This document shows positions 1-7,834 of a stretch of 16,615 nucleotides of DNA, piece after piece. Within the stretch, counting starts at the first letter, position 1, and each line of letters starts with the position of its first letter. Below the pieces are notes generated by a model. It saw nothing but the letters and a program-made list of their open reading frames with translations. It searched no databases and was not told where the DNA came from. Origin of the DNA: Betaproteobacteria bacterium (GTDB lineage: Bacteria > Pseudomonadota > Gammaproteobacteria > Burkholderiales > Thiobacillaceae); the NCBI GenBank assembly GCA_016873905.1, contig VGVU01000018.1, positions 1-16,615 on the forward strand, written 5' to 3'. Position numbers and translations under genes: made by a program.

Positions 1-167
1 CTGGGGCGTCCCGAGGCCTGGCCATGCCAGATGGGGTCGATGTAATCCGGCCCCTTCTTGAATACCTGCACCTGCCGACCGCGCTGGCGCAGGGCACGCG
101 CCAGCCCCAGCGTGACGGTCGTCTTGCCTGAAGATTTATGAGCGGCTGAAAGATAGAGACACGGCAT
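1..167 (-). CDS. dsrN: DsrN, N-terminal part: CbiA/CobB-type amidase for siro(haem)amide (cut by window edge)
   Basis: Only the first 55 codons are present, beginning MPCLYLSAAHKSSGKTT and reading off the left edge. The stretch SAAHKSSGKTT (residues 7-17) is a P-loop-like ATP site, and KKGPDYIDP (about residues 39-47) is the signature of cobyrinic acid a,c-diamide synthases (CbiA/CobB). In dsr operons this family member, DsrN, is thought to use glutamine and ATP to amidate sirohaem for DsrAB. Its place directly after dsrP matches the A. vinosum order. The ATG lies 22 bases past an intrinsic terminator and has only a poor ribosome site (GGA about 12 bases upstream). It may therefore be expressed at a lower level than the genes before it. 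The C-terminal glutaminase domain is outside the window. Confidence 0.9.
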   Translation of the reverse strand, partial: MPCLYLSAAHKSSGKTTVTLGLARALRQRGRQVQVFKKGPDYIDPIWHGQASGRP

Positions 168-189
168 GCAGGGTTATTTTCCGGAATGT

Positions 190-215
190 AAAAACCGGCC
201 AACCGGCCGGTTTTT
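190..215 (-). terminator. Intrinsic terminator between dsrP and dsrN
   Basis: There is a perfect 11-bp inverted repeat: arm 190-200, loop 201-204, arm 205-215. The stem has a CCGGCC/GGCCGG core flanked by A-run and T-run. Read on the minus strand it is a GC stem ending in five T, 19 bases after the dsrP stop and 22 bases before the dsrN start. The symmetrical A/T flanks would let it work in either direction. Because dsrN starts so soon afterwards, partial read-through (attenuation) is more likely than complete termination. Confidence 0.75.
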
Positions 216-234
216 ATGGCACCCGATCACCGGA

Positions 235-1437
235 TCAGTGCTTCCCATGCAACGCGGCCAGGGTCTCGTCATCAAGCCGCTCGGGCATGAAACGCAGAAC
301 CTTGCTGGCGCCTACGGTCAGGAGAATGGCCGTCGCGACGCCGCCGATACCGAGCAGAATCTCCACCAGGGCGGGGCTGTATGCATTCACTGCACCGTCG
401 TAGAAACTGGAAGTCACGGTATAACCCGGGAAGAGATCCATGGGATAGGCCTGACCGCCAATGATGGTCACCCACATCTGAGCCAATCCCCCGAGCACGG
501 CAGCCACCGCCGCTATCACGGTCCAGCCACGCCCACGGGTCGCCGGATTGAACAGGATCGCCATCGGCACAACATATCCGATCAAGACCTGACCCACCCA
601 GAACATCTGCGTGTGGATGCCCCCTTCGAGCAACAAGAAGGCCTCAAGACCATGATGCTTGGTAAAGTACAAATTGGTCAGGTGATAGACCAGCGTGAAA
701 TACAGGCTGGCGGCCACGAAGGTGCCCAACAGGCTGCGCAAACGGTTGACCAACTTGTCACCCAACGGACGGTTGTCGCCCTTGTACAGGCCCATCAGGA
801 TGAGCAGGAACATGGCCAAACCATAGTTGAACGAGAAGATGATAAACATCGGCGCCAGCAGGGCGGCGTCATAGGCCTCACGCGCCACCAGGAAACCGAA
901 GATGGAGCCGGTACCAGTGGTGAGGATGAGGCGCCAGACGAAGGCGAAAGTGCCAACGGCCTTGTACCAGGGCGCGCCCTTGCGATCCATCATGGTCCAC
1001 AGATACGCAATCACGATCGCGAAGAAACCGTTGTACAGGATCACATTCCACGCAAAGATGGACTTGAAGTTGTACTGGGTCATCGCGACGACCAGACGAT
1101 CCGCGCGGCCCAGATCCAACACCAGCGCCATCAGGCCACCGGCCAGAAAGGTCAGCGCCATGAGCGCAGACAAACGATTGAGCGGCTTGTACAGGGTCTT
1201 CCCAAAAACCGTCGCGATAGAGGCCACATTGAGTGCCCCAGAGGCCGCAACAATGAGAAAGACCGCAAACACATGCGGCAGGCCCCACACGATCTGGTTC
1301 GTCATGCCGGTCACGATATGACCGTTGTGCTCCATGTACAGGGCGGACAGCACACCCATCCCGGCCAAGGCACCGAAGACCAGCATCGTCAGCCAGTAGC
1401 CCTGCTTGGCCTGAATTTCCCTAAAGGCGATGTTCAT
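235..1437 (-). CDS. dsrP: DsrP, NrfD/PsrC-like integral membrane subunit of DsrMKJOP
   Basis: This 400-residue protein is almost entirely hydrophobic, with about ten membrane segments. Examples lie near residues 15-35, 50-75, 88-108, 130-150, 190-215, 240-260, 280-300, 308-328 and 360-380. The layout is that of the NrfD/PsrC/HybB family of quinone-interacting membrane anchors. In the DsrMKJOP complex, DsrP is the membrane partner of the ferredoxin DsrO and the cytochrome DsrJ and exchanges electrons with the quinone pool. It follows dsrO by 15 bases, with a GGGGA ribosome site about 8 bases before the ATG. A short hydrophilic tail (from about FMPERLDDETL) ends the protein. Family and context are secure; individual helix limits are estimates. 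Confidence 0.93.
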   Translation of the reverse strand: MNIAFREIQAKQGYWLTMLVFGALAGMGVLSALYMEHNGHIVTGMTNQIVWGLPHVFAVFLIVAASGALNVASIATVFGKTLYKPLNRLSALMALTFLAGGLMALVLDLGRADRLVVAMTQYNFKSIFAWNVILYNGFFAIVIAYLWTMMDRKGAPWYKAVGTFAFVWRLILTTGTGSIFGFLVAREAYDAALLAPMFIIFSFNYGLAMFLLILMGLYKGDNRPLGDKLVNRLRSLLGTFVAASLYFTLVYHLTNLYFTKHHGLEAFLLLEGGIHTQMFWVGQVLIGYVVPMAILFNPATRGRGWTVIAAVAAVLGGLAQMWVTIIGGQAYPMDLFPGYTVTSSFYDGAVNAYSPALVEILLGIGGVATAILLTVGASKVLRFMPERLDDETLAALHGKH

Positions 1438-1452
1438 CGTTAGATCCCCTGC

Positions 1453-2229
1453 TTAGATGCCTTGGTAGCGCACACCAGTGTTGAGATTAAGGTCAGCCCG
1501 AACTTCGGTGCTGGCCATGGATTTCAGTGCCTTGGCGATCGGCGCGTCCGCGTCGTTGAGGTTGCCAAACAGCATGGCGTTGTGGCCATCCTTCGCACAG
1601 GCCTCGACACAGGCCGGGGACTCGTCGCGATCCACGCGCTGGACGCAGAAGGTACAGGCCTCAACGCAACCCATGCCGCGCGGCACATCCGGTTTTTGCT
1701 CGGTGAGCGGTTCATGCACGAGAGAACGCGCCTTGTACGGGCAGGCCATCATGCAGTAACGGCAACCGATGCAGATGTGACGATCAACCAGAACGATCCC
1801 ATCAGCACGCTTCATGGATGCGCCGGTCGGACACACATCGACGCAGGGCGGTTTTTCGCAGTGCTGGCACAGCATCGGCAACTCGTGATGCGCACCGGTC
1901 TGCAAATTGCGAATATCGACCTTGCGTATCCACTGCGAGTCCTGCGGGCCCGTCTTGCCGGACAGGCCATTTTCTTCATTACAGGCGGTCACACAGGACT
2001 TGCAGCCGTCGCCGCATTTCTGCGTATCAATCAACATGCCCCAACGCACCGCTGCCGAGGCCGGCGCATCGGCCGGACGGCTATGCGCCACTCCGTAGAA
2101 CAACACGCCCGGAGCCAGGGTGGCACCGGTCACCACCGCGCCCGCCTTGAGGAAATCACGGCGTGTAGCGGTATCCGTCGTCAGGGTATCCATGGAATTA
2201 TCAGCGGGTGATTTTTCGTGCGGAATCAT
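1453..2229 (-). CDS. dsrO: DsrO, Tat-exported periplasmic [4Fe-4S] ferredoxin subunit of DsrMKJOP
   Basis: This 258-residue protein has a twin-arginine leader (ATRRDFLKAG, arginines 23-24, then a hydrophobic stretch to about residue 47), so it is exported folded. The mature part has four cysteine groups: C72/76/79/83, C121/124/129/133, C153/156/159/163 and C188/192/195/207/211. This is the layout of the DmsB/HmeA-type polyferredoxins. It should relay electrons between the membrane subunit DsrP and the cytochrome DsrJ. The start at 2229 overlaps the dsrJ stop (ATGA) and is preceded by a strong AGGAGGGGG ribosome site, which favours it over Met13, where no such site is seen. Translation is therefore probably coupled to dsrJ. 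Confidence 0.95.
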   Translation of the reverse strand: MIPHEKSPADNSMDTLTTDTATRRDFLKAGAVVTGATLAPGVLFYGVAHSRPADAPASAAVRWGMLIDTQKCGDGCKSCVTACNEENGLSGKTGPQDSQWIRKVDIRNLQTGAHHELPMLCQHCEKPPCVDVCPTGASMKRADGIVLVDRHICIGCRYCMMACPYKARSLVHEPLTEQKPDVPRGMGCVEACTFCVQRVDRDESPACVEACAKDGHNAMLFGNLNDADAPIAKALKSMASTEVRADLNLNTGVRYQGI

Positions 2230-2663
2230 TTTCCCCCTCCTGCGCGAGTCGCACCGAGTGCAGCCGACGGATGGTCAGCCGGCTTTTTACCCGGTTTGGT
2301 AGCGTGACATCCCCAGCAATCCAGCTTCACGCTGGCGTAACTGTGACACGCCACACAAAAGTCTTCCTTGCTGCTGGCCACACTCCCGCTCTTCTCACTG
2401 GCATGACATTCGACACAACCCTTGAGGCTGTGCTTCGTGGTCCGGATGCCCAAGCGCATCGTGTCATCACGATGATGCTTGAGTACATCCATATGGTTGC
2501 GACGCATGAAGTCCGTGTCCTCGACACATTTACCTGCCGATTTGGCCGGAGGCAAGGAAGGGATATCAACACCGGCCTGTGCCACAGACAGCAGACCGAA
2601 CAGTCCGCCTACTGTAACCAGCAGTACGCCGACCCCTTTTTTCAATAACGACTTGGCCATCAT
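2226..2663 (-). CDS. dsrJ: DsrJ, membrane-anchored triheme cytochrome c
   Basis: This 145-residue protein has an N-terminal hydrophobic signal/anchor (about residues 10-30, ending SVAQA) and exactly three haem c sites: CVECH (83-87), CVACH (103-107) and CWGCH (116-120). A lone extra cysteine at residue 46 (GKCVED) matches the number and position of the unusual distal haem-ligand cysteine described for A. vinosum DsrJ, which is important for sulfur oxidation there. It faces the periplasm within DsrMKJOP. Two consecutive ATG codons are possible starts; the GAAGGAA site serves either. The stop overlaps the dsrO start by four bases. Confidence 0.95.
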   Translation of the reverse strand: MMAKSLLKKGVGVLLVTVGGLFGLLSVAQAGVDIPSLPPAKSAGKCVEDTDFMRRNHMDVLKHHRDDTMRLGIRTTKHSLKGCVECHASEKSGSVASSKEDFCVACHSYASVKLDCWGCHATKPGKKPADHPSAALGATRAGGGK

Positions 2664-2702
2664 GCCAGTTCCTTCCGAAGAGATTGCCGGGATCGCTGAG
2701 CC

Positions 2703-4661
2703 TTAGTCGCCCATACCCATCTGGATATAGCCGGTCGGGCAAACATCGGCGCAAATATGGCAACCAATACACTTGCTGTAGTCGGTGTCCACATAGCGGC
2801 CTGTGGTCGGGTTGTCTTTCTTCTTGACCTTGAACACGGCCGTTTGCGGACAGTAGATCACGCAGTTATCGCACTCGAAGCACATGCCGCAGGACATGCA
2901 ACGCTTGGCCTCTTCCACGACCTGCTTGTCATCCAGCGCGTGCAGACGATCCTCAAAGTTACCCAGTGCGCTATCGGCGTTCAGCACCGTCACCTCACGC
3001 TTGAGGCGCGGGGTGTTGGCGAAGTGGCCCAGGAACAACTGGGTGGACGGAATGATGTAACGGGCCGAACGGTCATCAAAGTTGTGCAGGGTGTCCTTCC
3101 ATGCCGAAGTGCCCCATTCCTGACCATGATGCTCGTTGTAGTCGTGTCCCGTCTCCACCCAACGACGCACCATATCCCAGTGCGCGACATCGACCTTGGG
3201 ACGCTTTGCAACCTCTTCACCCTTCAGGAACGCGTCAATGCCTTCCGCACAGATACGGGCGTGGCCAATCGCGGTCGTCAGGAGGTGCGGACGAATCACA
3301 TCGCCAGCGACAAAGACATTTTCCTTGCCCGGGAAGCGATAGTTCTTGTCGGTCTTCATCAGGCCGTTGTTGTTGTTATAGGACTCCAGGCCCGTGAAAT
3401 CGACGGCCTGACCAATTGCAGAGACGATCAGGGTGCCGGCGATATCGCGCTCAGTGCCTTCCTTGATCTTCATGTCCTTGCCGACCATCTCGTACTCAGC
3501 TACGCGCAGGGCGGTCGCACGACCGTTCGCATCCTTGATGACGGCAATCGGGGTCACGCCACCGATGATCTCGATGCCTTCGGCCTTGGCCTGCTCGATT
3601 TCATGCTTGTTGGCGGCCATGTTTTCAACCGTCGCACGAGAAATCAGCACCACCTCGACGCCCTGACGAGCGGCGATCTCGGCCACATCATGCGCCACCT
3701 GACCGGAAAGCACATGCTCAGGCATGTCCTTCTCGGAGGCGTTGGTCACTTTGCCCAAACGGCGTGCAACAGTGGCCACGTCAATGGAGGTATCGCCACC
3801 ACCGATGACGACGACCTTGTCGCCCACATGCTGCAGACGGCCTTCGTTAAAGGCGCGCAGGAAGGACATTGCGGTCACGCAATTGGGGGCATCGGCACCG
3901 TCCACCGGCAAGGCGCGGCCGGCTTGAGCGCCCAGGCCAAACAGCACGGCGTCAAAGCCCTTCTCAATCTCCTCCATGGAGATATCGGTGCCCACACGGC
4001 AATTCATGCGGGTATCAACACCCATGTCGATGATGCGCTTGATCTCACCATCGAGCACTTCACGCGGGGTACGGAAACCCGGGATGCCGTAGCGCATCAT
4101 GCCGCCCAGCTCCGCATGGTCATCAAAAATGGTGCAGGCATGGCCCATCTTGCGCAGCTGATAGGCAGCCGCCAAGCCAGCCGGACCGCCACCGATGATG
4201 GCAACCTTCTTGCCGGTAGACGGACCCGCCTCGCCGAAGGCCAGGTTGTTTTCCAGAGCCCAGTTGCCCAGGAAGTGTTCAACGGAGTTGATGCCCACAT
4301 TCTCTTCCACCTGATTGCGGTTGCAACCAGATTCGCACGGTGCCGGGCAAACACGGCCCATGACGGCGGGGAACGGATTGGCGGTGGTCAAACGGCGCCA
4401 GGCATATTCCTGCCAGCTCATGCCACCGGTCGGCTTCTCGATGCCACGGACGATGTTGAGGTAGGAACGGATGTCTTCACCGGCCGGGCAAGAACCCTGG
4501 CAGGGCGGCGCGGACTGGATGTACTCAGGGCACTTGTGGGTCCAGCTGGCCTGGAAAATCATGTCCTGGCTGGAACGATAGTCCGACTCGGACTGGCCGT
4601 CCTTGTAACGACGCCAGAATTGGCCCTCAGTCTTTTTCACATCTTTGGAACTCACCGCCAT
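2703..4661 (-). CDS. dsrL: DsrL, iron-sulfur flavoprotein NAD(P)H:DsrAB oxidoreductase (GltD-like)
   Basis: This 652-residue protein is built like the glutamate synthase small subunit with an added ferredoxin tail. In order: N-terminal cysteine-rich Fe-S region (C44, C54, C58; then VCPAPCESGC at 104-113); FAD Rossmann motif IIGGGPAGLAAA (155-166); NAD(P) motif VVIGGGDTSIDVA (284-296); C-terminal two-cluster ferredoxin (588-652) with CMSCGMCFECDNC and CIGCHICADVCP. In sulfur oxidisers DsrL is the cytoplasmic partner of DsrAB and passes electrons from sulfur oxidation to NAD+. Its presence is one mark of the oxidative direction. An AGGAG site lies 6 bases before the ATG, and the gene sits 29 bases after dsrK. 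Confidence 0.96.
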   Translation of the reverse strand: MAVSSKDVKKTEGQFWRRYKDGQSESDYRSSQDMIFQASWTHKCPEYIQSAPPCQGSCPAGEDIRSYLNIVRGIEKPTGGMSWQEYAWRRLTTANPFPAVMGRVCPAPCESGCNRNQVEENVGINSVEHFLGNWALENNLAFGEAGPSTGKKVAIIGGGPAGLAAAYQLRKMGHACTIFDDHAELGGMMRYGIPGFRTPREVLDGEIKRIIDMGVDTRMNCRVGTDISMEEIEKGFDAVLFGLGAQAGRALPVDGADAPNCVTAMSFLRAFNEGRLQHVGDKVVVIGGGDTSIDVATVARRLGKVTNASEKDMPEHVLSGQVAHDVAEIAARQGVEVVLISRATVENMAANKHEIEQAKAEGIEIIGGVTPIAVIKDANGRATALRVAEYEMVGKDMKIKEGTERDIAGTLIVSAIGQAVDFTGLESYNNNNGLMKTDKNYRFPGKENVFVAGDVIRPHLLTTAIGHARICAEGIDAFLKGEEVAKRPKVDVAHWDMVRRWVETGHDYNEHHGQEWGTSAWKDTLHNFDDRSARYIIPSTQLFLGHFANTPRLKREVTVLNADSALGNFEDRLHALDDKQVVEEAKRCMSCGMCFECDNCVIYCPQTAVFKVKKKDNPTTGRYVDTDYSKCIGCHICADVCPTGYIQMGMGD

Positions 4662-4690
4662 GTTGCTCTCCTATAAACCTTGAACCTTGA

Positions 4691-6214
4691 TTAATCCAAC
4701 TTAATGGCCGTACTAACGAGCTGATGCACGCCGCCAACCATGCTCATGTCAAAACCGTAATACGGCAAAACCTTGGTGAACTGTGCCTTGCAAATGGCGC
4801 AGATCGTGGCCATGAAATTGACCTGCTCTCCCTGCACCACATTGTTCAACGCATTCATGCGCGGCAAGGCGCCCTTGACGCGGACCTCCATCAGGTCATC
4901 GGTCAGCAGACCACCGCCACCGCCGCAGCAGAAGGTCCCTTCGCCAATCGTCTCAGAGGCCATATCGTGGAAATTATTGGCCACGGCCTTGATGATGTTG
5001 CGCGGAATGGTGAACTGGCCACCCGCCTCATTGCCCATCCGCGAGCCGCGCGCCACATTGCACGAGTCGTGCATGGTGATCACGCGATCATCGTTGAGGG
5101 ATTTGTCAAACTCGAGGGCGCCCTGCTGAATCAGGTCCCAGGTGTATTCGCAGATGTGCTGCGGCTGCGGGTAACGCGAATCGAGTTGTTGCTGCAACTG
5201 CTTGGCATACGGATCGTCACCGCCATAGCCAACGCCGTTGAGGGTGTTCCAGAAGGAATAGGCCACGCGCCAGGCATGGCCGCACTCACCGACCACGATC
5301 CGCTTCACGCCCAATTCCAGGGCCGCGTCGCGGATACGGTTCGCAACCGTGCGCATCGTGTCGTAGTTGGCCACAAACAGGCCAAAATTACCCGCCTCGG
5401 AGGCCTTCGAGGAGAGGGTCCAGGAAACGCCTGCCGCGTGGAAGACCTTGGCATAGCCGATCAGGGATTCCACATGCGGTTCGGAGAAGAAGTCCGCCGA
5501 CGGGGTCACCAGCATGATCTCGGCGCCCTCAACATCAATCGGGAACTTCACGGCCACGCCGGTTGCGTCCAGGACATCTTCTTCCAGACCGGCCAGGGTA
5601 TCTTCAAGCGCCGGACCCGGAAGACCGAGGTTGTTACCGATCTTCTGAACCTTGCCTACGATCTCGTTCGAATACTTCTGGCCCATCCCGACATAGTTCA
5701 GGATCTCGCGACCAGCCATGGTGATCTCGGCCGTGTCGATACCGTACGGGCAATACACGGAACAACGCCGACACTCCGAGCACTGGTGGTAGTAGTTGTA
5801 CCAGTCATCCAGGGTCTCTTGAGTCAGGTCTTCGGCACCGACCAACCACGGGGCCATCTTGCCCGGCAGGGTGAAGTAACGGCGGTAAACCTTGCGCATC
5901 AACTCCTGACGCGCGACGGGCATGTTCTTGGGATCCGCCGTACCGAGGAAATAATGGCATTTGTCGGTACAGGCACCACAGTGGACACAGGCGTCCATGA
6001 ACACCCGCAGAGAGCGGTATTTACCGAGAAGATCGCCCATGCGGTCGATGGCGCGCTCTTTCCAATCCTCACCCAGTTCCCACGGATAGCCCAGGAAAGA
6101 CTGGACTTTCTCGTTGGCGACGAAGGACTTCATGTGCGCCATCGAACCTTCCTGGATCTTGGGAACCGCAGTGAATTCGGTGAGCGTCGGTACTTCAAAT
6201 TTAGGGGCTGCCAT
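4691..6214 (-). CDS. dsrK: DsrK, HdrD-like CCG-domain iron-sulfur subunit
   Basis: This 507-residue protein is homologous in layout to the catalytic heterodisulfide reductase subunit HdrD. Two [4Fe-4S] motifs occur near the N-terminus (C76/79/82/86 and C145/148/151/155). Two CCG-type cysteine sets follow: C311, C385 with C429-C430 (FCCGGGGG) and C472/C475. The CCG region is the proposed special Fe-S site where the DsrC thiols or trisulfide are oxidised or reduced. DsrK is cytoplasmic and docked on DsrM, the cytochrome encoded just before it. A GAAGGAA ribosome site lies 6 bases upstream of the ATG. Confidence 0.95.
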   Translation of the reverse strand: MAAPKFEVPTLTEFTAVPKIQEGSMAHMKSFVANEKVQSFLGYPWELGEDWKERAIDRMGDLLGKYRSLRVFMDACVHCGACTDKCHYFLGTADPKNMPVARQELMRKVYRRYFTLPGKMAPWLVGAEDLTQETLDDWYNYYHQCSECRRCSVYCPYGIDTAEITMAGREILNYVGMGQKYSNEIVGKVQKIGNNLGLPGPALEDTLAGLEEDVLDATGVAVKFPIDVEGAEIMLVTPSADFFSEPHVESLIGYAKVFHAAGVSWTLSSKASEAGNFGLFVANYDTMRTVANRIRDAALELGVKRIVVGECGHAWRVAYSFWNTLNGVGYGGDDPYAKQLQQQLDSRYPQPQHICEYTWDLIQQGALEFDKSLNDDRVITMHDSCNVARGSRMGNEAGGQFTIPRNIIKAVANNFHDMASETIGEGTFCCGGGGGLLTDDLMEVRVKGALPRMNALNNVVQGEQVNFMATICAICKAQFTKVLPYYGFDMSMVGGVHQLVSTAIKLD

Positions 6215-6254
6215 TTACGATTCCTTCGTTTTATTCCTTAGGACTTCATAAACC

Positions 6255-6268
6255 TGACCATCGGGTCA
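6255..6268 (-). other. Small hairpin in the dsrM-dsrK gap
   Basis: A 5-bp perfect stem (TGACC/GGTCA) with a four-base loop lies 9 bases after the dsrM stop and about 40 bases before dsrK. There is no T-run, so it is not a terminator. It is short enough to be chance. Confidence 0.3.
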
Positions 6269-6277
6269 AGGGGTCGA

Positions 6278-7009
6278 TCAGTCTTTATCCAGGGCCGCTG
6301 CCCAGGGTGCCACATGACGCCGCTCACGCGGGTTATCCACCTGGTTGCGGGTCGGGCTGAAGAAAATGCCCGGGGCATGCAACAGCTTGCTGACCGGGAA
6401 AATAATCATCAGCAAGGCGACCAGTCCCAGATGCACCAGCAGTACGGGGTCAGCCGGCAACGGGTGCCAGTCAAACACCACCAGACCCAAGGCAAAGGCC
6501 TTAAGGGCAATGATGTCGGTGTGCGCGACAAAGGTCATCATCATTCCGGACAGGCCGATGGCAATAAGCAACGCCAGCATCAGATGATCCGAGGGCGTGG
6601 AGATGTAACGAACGCGATCCACCAGAAAACGCCGCGCCCACAAGCCCGCCAGACCAATCACCATGGCAAAACTCGCGTACATGCCAAAGGGTTGAACAAT
6701 ATTCACCCAAAACCAAACCGGCTCCTGGAAGTAGCGCACATGGCGAAGCAAGACCAGAAGCAGGCCCACATGGAACATCCAGCCAAACACCCAAATCCAT
6801 TTATTGGACTTGAACAGCGACTCGAACAGCACCACTTCGCGCGCCATGCGTACAACCACGCCAGACTGGGTCGTCGGCGCGGGAGTGGTGGGGATCTTCA
6901 GAGGCGCAGGGGTACGGCTATATTCATAAATACGATAGGCAACACCCGCCACCAGGATGAAGGTCGCAAAGTAAAACAGGATGGTATAAAAACCCGTCAG
7001 TGCAGACAT
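6278..7009 (-). CDS. dsrM: DsrM, cytochrome b (NarI-like) membrane subunit
   Basis: This 243-residue protein has about five to six membrane segments (near 5-25, 73-92, 102-125, 142-162, 168-180 and 190-210). Histidines lie within or at the ends of helices (H80, H90, H142, H163, H193, H211) and are candidates for haem b ligands. The fold resembles NarI/HdrE. DsrM is expected to carry electrons between DsrK, on the cytoplasmic face, and the quinone pool. The family's usual length is larger in some sulfate reducers; this length fits sulfur oxidisers. An AGAGGAA site precedes the ATG. It is separated from dsrC by a 139-base spacer full of hairpins. Confidence 0.92.
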   Translation of the reverse strand: MSALTGFYTILFYFATFILVAGVAYRIYEYSRTPAPLKIPTTPAPTTQSGVVVRMAREVVLFESLFKSNKWIWVFGWMFHVGLLLVLLRHVRYFQEPVWFWVNIVQPFGMYASFAMVIGLAGLWARRFLVDRVRYISTPSDHLMLALLIAIGLSGMMMTFVAHTDIIALKAFALGLVVFDWHPLPADPVLLVHLGLVALLMIIFPVSKLLHAPGIFFSPTRNQVDNPRERRHVAPWAAALDKD

Positions 7010-7033
7010 GTAGTTCCTCTATACAAACAGATC

Positions 7034-7088
7034 GTCGGGAGTCAAAAAGCGTCTCGCGCAAGGATCAAGACATCTTTTGACTCCCGAC
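7034..7088 (-). promoter_or_regulatory. Long stem-loop upstream of dsrM, exclusive with the next stem
   Basis: Arms 7034-7049 and 7074-7088 are complementary over 15 bp with one extra base (GTCGGGAGTCAAAA core) around a 24-base loop. The loop can itself pair weakly (GTCT/AGAC). On the dsr RNA its 5' arm (7074-7088) overlaps the 3' arm of the 7082-7111 stem by seven bases, so only one of the two can form. It ends 24 bases before the dsrM ATG. Confidence 0.6.
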
Positions 7089-7111
7089 CATCACTCGCGT
7101 CATGGTCGGGA
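7082..7111 (-). promoter_or_regulatory. Alternative stem-loop between dsrC and dsrM
   Basis: This is a perfect 10-bp inverted repeat (TCCCGACCAT at 7082-7091 and ATGGTCGGGA at 7102-7111) with a ten-base loop. It lies directly after the dsrC terminator T-run on the minus strand. It competes with the 7034-7088 stem for bases 7082-7088, the arrangement seen in attenuators and RNA switches. Function is inferred only. Confidence 0.6.
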
Positions 7112-7137
7112 AGAAAAACGCCCGGCAGGACTGCCGG
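7111..7137 (-). terminator. Intrinsic (probably partial) terminator directly after dsrC
   Basis: The 7-bp arms CCGGCAG (7122-7128) and CTGCCGG (7131-7137) form a GC-rich stem with a minimal loop. On the minus strand the stem is followed after three bases by TTTTTCTT (complement of 7111-7118). It begins 11 bases past the dsrC stop. Since dsrM to dsrP must be transcribed from the same direction, it most likely stops only part of the transcripts, leaving dsrC and the genes before it at a higher level. Confidence 0.7.
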
Positions 7138-7148
7138 ATCGTTCTCTC

Positions 7149-7484
7149 TTAGATACAGCCGGTCGGCTTCGGCAGACCACCGATCTTACAAGCCTGCTTG
7201 GCCGGGCCATACGGGAACAACTCATACAGGTACTTGTTGTTGCCCTTGTCCGGACCGAGCTTCTTGCCGATGGCCTTGGTCAGCACGCGAACGGCCGGAG
7301 CGATCTGATACTCGTCGTAGTATTCGCGCAGGAAGTCGATCACTTCCCAGTGTGCGTCGGTCATCTCGACCTTCTCTTCGGCGGCCATGTAGTCAGCCAC
7401 ATCACGGCTCCAGTCAGCCAGATTGGTCAGGAAACCCTCTTCGTCGAGTTCAATTTCCTTACCAGCAATAGTTACCATAGGCAT
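7149..7484 (-). CDS. dsrC: DsrC, sulfur carrier with two C-terminal cysteines
   Basis: This 111-residue protein has the typical DsrC/TusE fold sequence (HWEVIDFLREYYDEYQIAP near 45-63) and a C-terminal swinging arm ending QACKIGGLPKPTGCI. Both redox-active cysteines are present: CysB at 99 and the penultimate CysA at 110. It is therefore a true DsrC rather than TusE or RspA. It receives sulfur from DsrEFH, presents it to DsrAB, and is oxidised or reduced through DsrK. The start chosen follows AAGGGG by 7 bases; a second in-frame ATG two codons later is less well spaced. dsrC is often the most abundant dsr product, which agrees with the terminator placed just after it. Confidence 0.97.
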   Translation of the reverse strand: MPMVTIAGKEIELDEEGFLTNLADWSRDVADYMAAEEKVEMTDAHWEVIDFLREYYDEYQIAPAVRVLTKAIGKKLGPDKGNNKYLYELFPYGPAKQACKIGGLPKPTGCI

Positions 7485-7511
7485 AGTTTTACCCCTTAAA
7501 AAAAGTACGAA

Positions 7512-7811
7512 TCAAAGCCACGATTGGCAGTTAGGCTGTTCGGCGACCAGATCGACGAAACCCGCATAATCCACCAGAGAAACGCCGTCCATGACGCGAT
7601 CGGCCAGGCCGCGCGTTTCCAGATCCGGCTTCAACGCATAGATCTTCAGATCGGCCATGGCCGCTTGGATCTTCGCCGCTGCCGTATTGCCACGAGTCGC
7701 CGCATACACGGCATCCTCGATCAGCAGTACAACAGAACCCTTGGTCGCCAGACGCAGAGCCGCTTCTACAGAGTTGCGGTCCGACGGCGATTTATTAATG
7801 ATGTGCAGCAT
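7512..7811 (-). CDS. dsrH: DsrH, TusB-like subunit of the DsrEFH sulfurtransferase
   Basis: This 99-residue protein of the DsrH/TusB family (start MLHIINKSPSDRNSVEAAL, core SVVLLIEDAVYAA) forms the DsrE2F2H2 hexamer in the cytoplasm. Its only cysteine is C95, four residues from the C-terminal end. At the place where A. vinosum DsrH is reported to have Cys20, this protein has VEAALRLA with no cysteine. The known essential sulfur-binding cysteine of the complex is on DsrE, so activity need not be lost. An AGAGGGAA ribosome site lies before the ATG, and the gene is 23 bases past dsrF. Confidence 0.93.
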   Translation of the reverse strand: MLHIINKSPSDRNSVEAALRLATKGSVVLLIEDAVYAATRGNTAAAKIQAAMADLKIYALKPDLETRGLADRVMDGVSLVDYAGFVDLVAEQPNCQSWL

Positions 7812-7834
7812 AATGTATTCCCTCTGCTAACGGC

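Noticed and set aside
166..1443. Plus-strand open frame of 425 codons opposite dsrP
   Set aside because: Mirror frame of a membrane protein gene; the product is very rich in His, Gln, Arg and Gly and has no recognisable fold.
2757..4676. Very long plus-strand open frame of 639 codons opposite dsrL
   Set aside because: It is an antisense shadow of a GC-rich gene whose sense product has complete FAD, NAD and Fe-S motifs; the antisense protein shows no domain and is rich in His/Arg/Gly/Thr in the manner of mirror frames.
4724..6241. Plus-strand open frame of 505 codons opposite dsrK
   Set aside because: Mirror frame; dsrK on the other strand has every expected cysteine motif.
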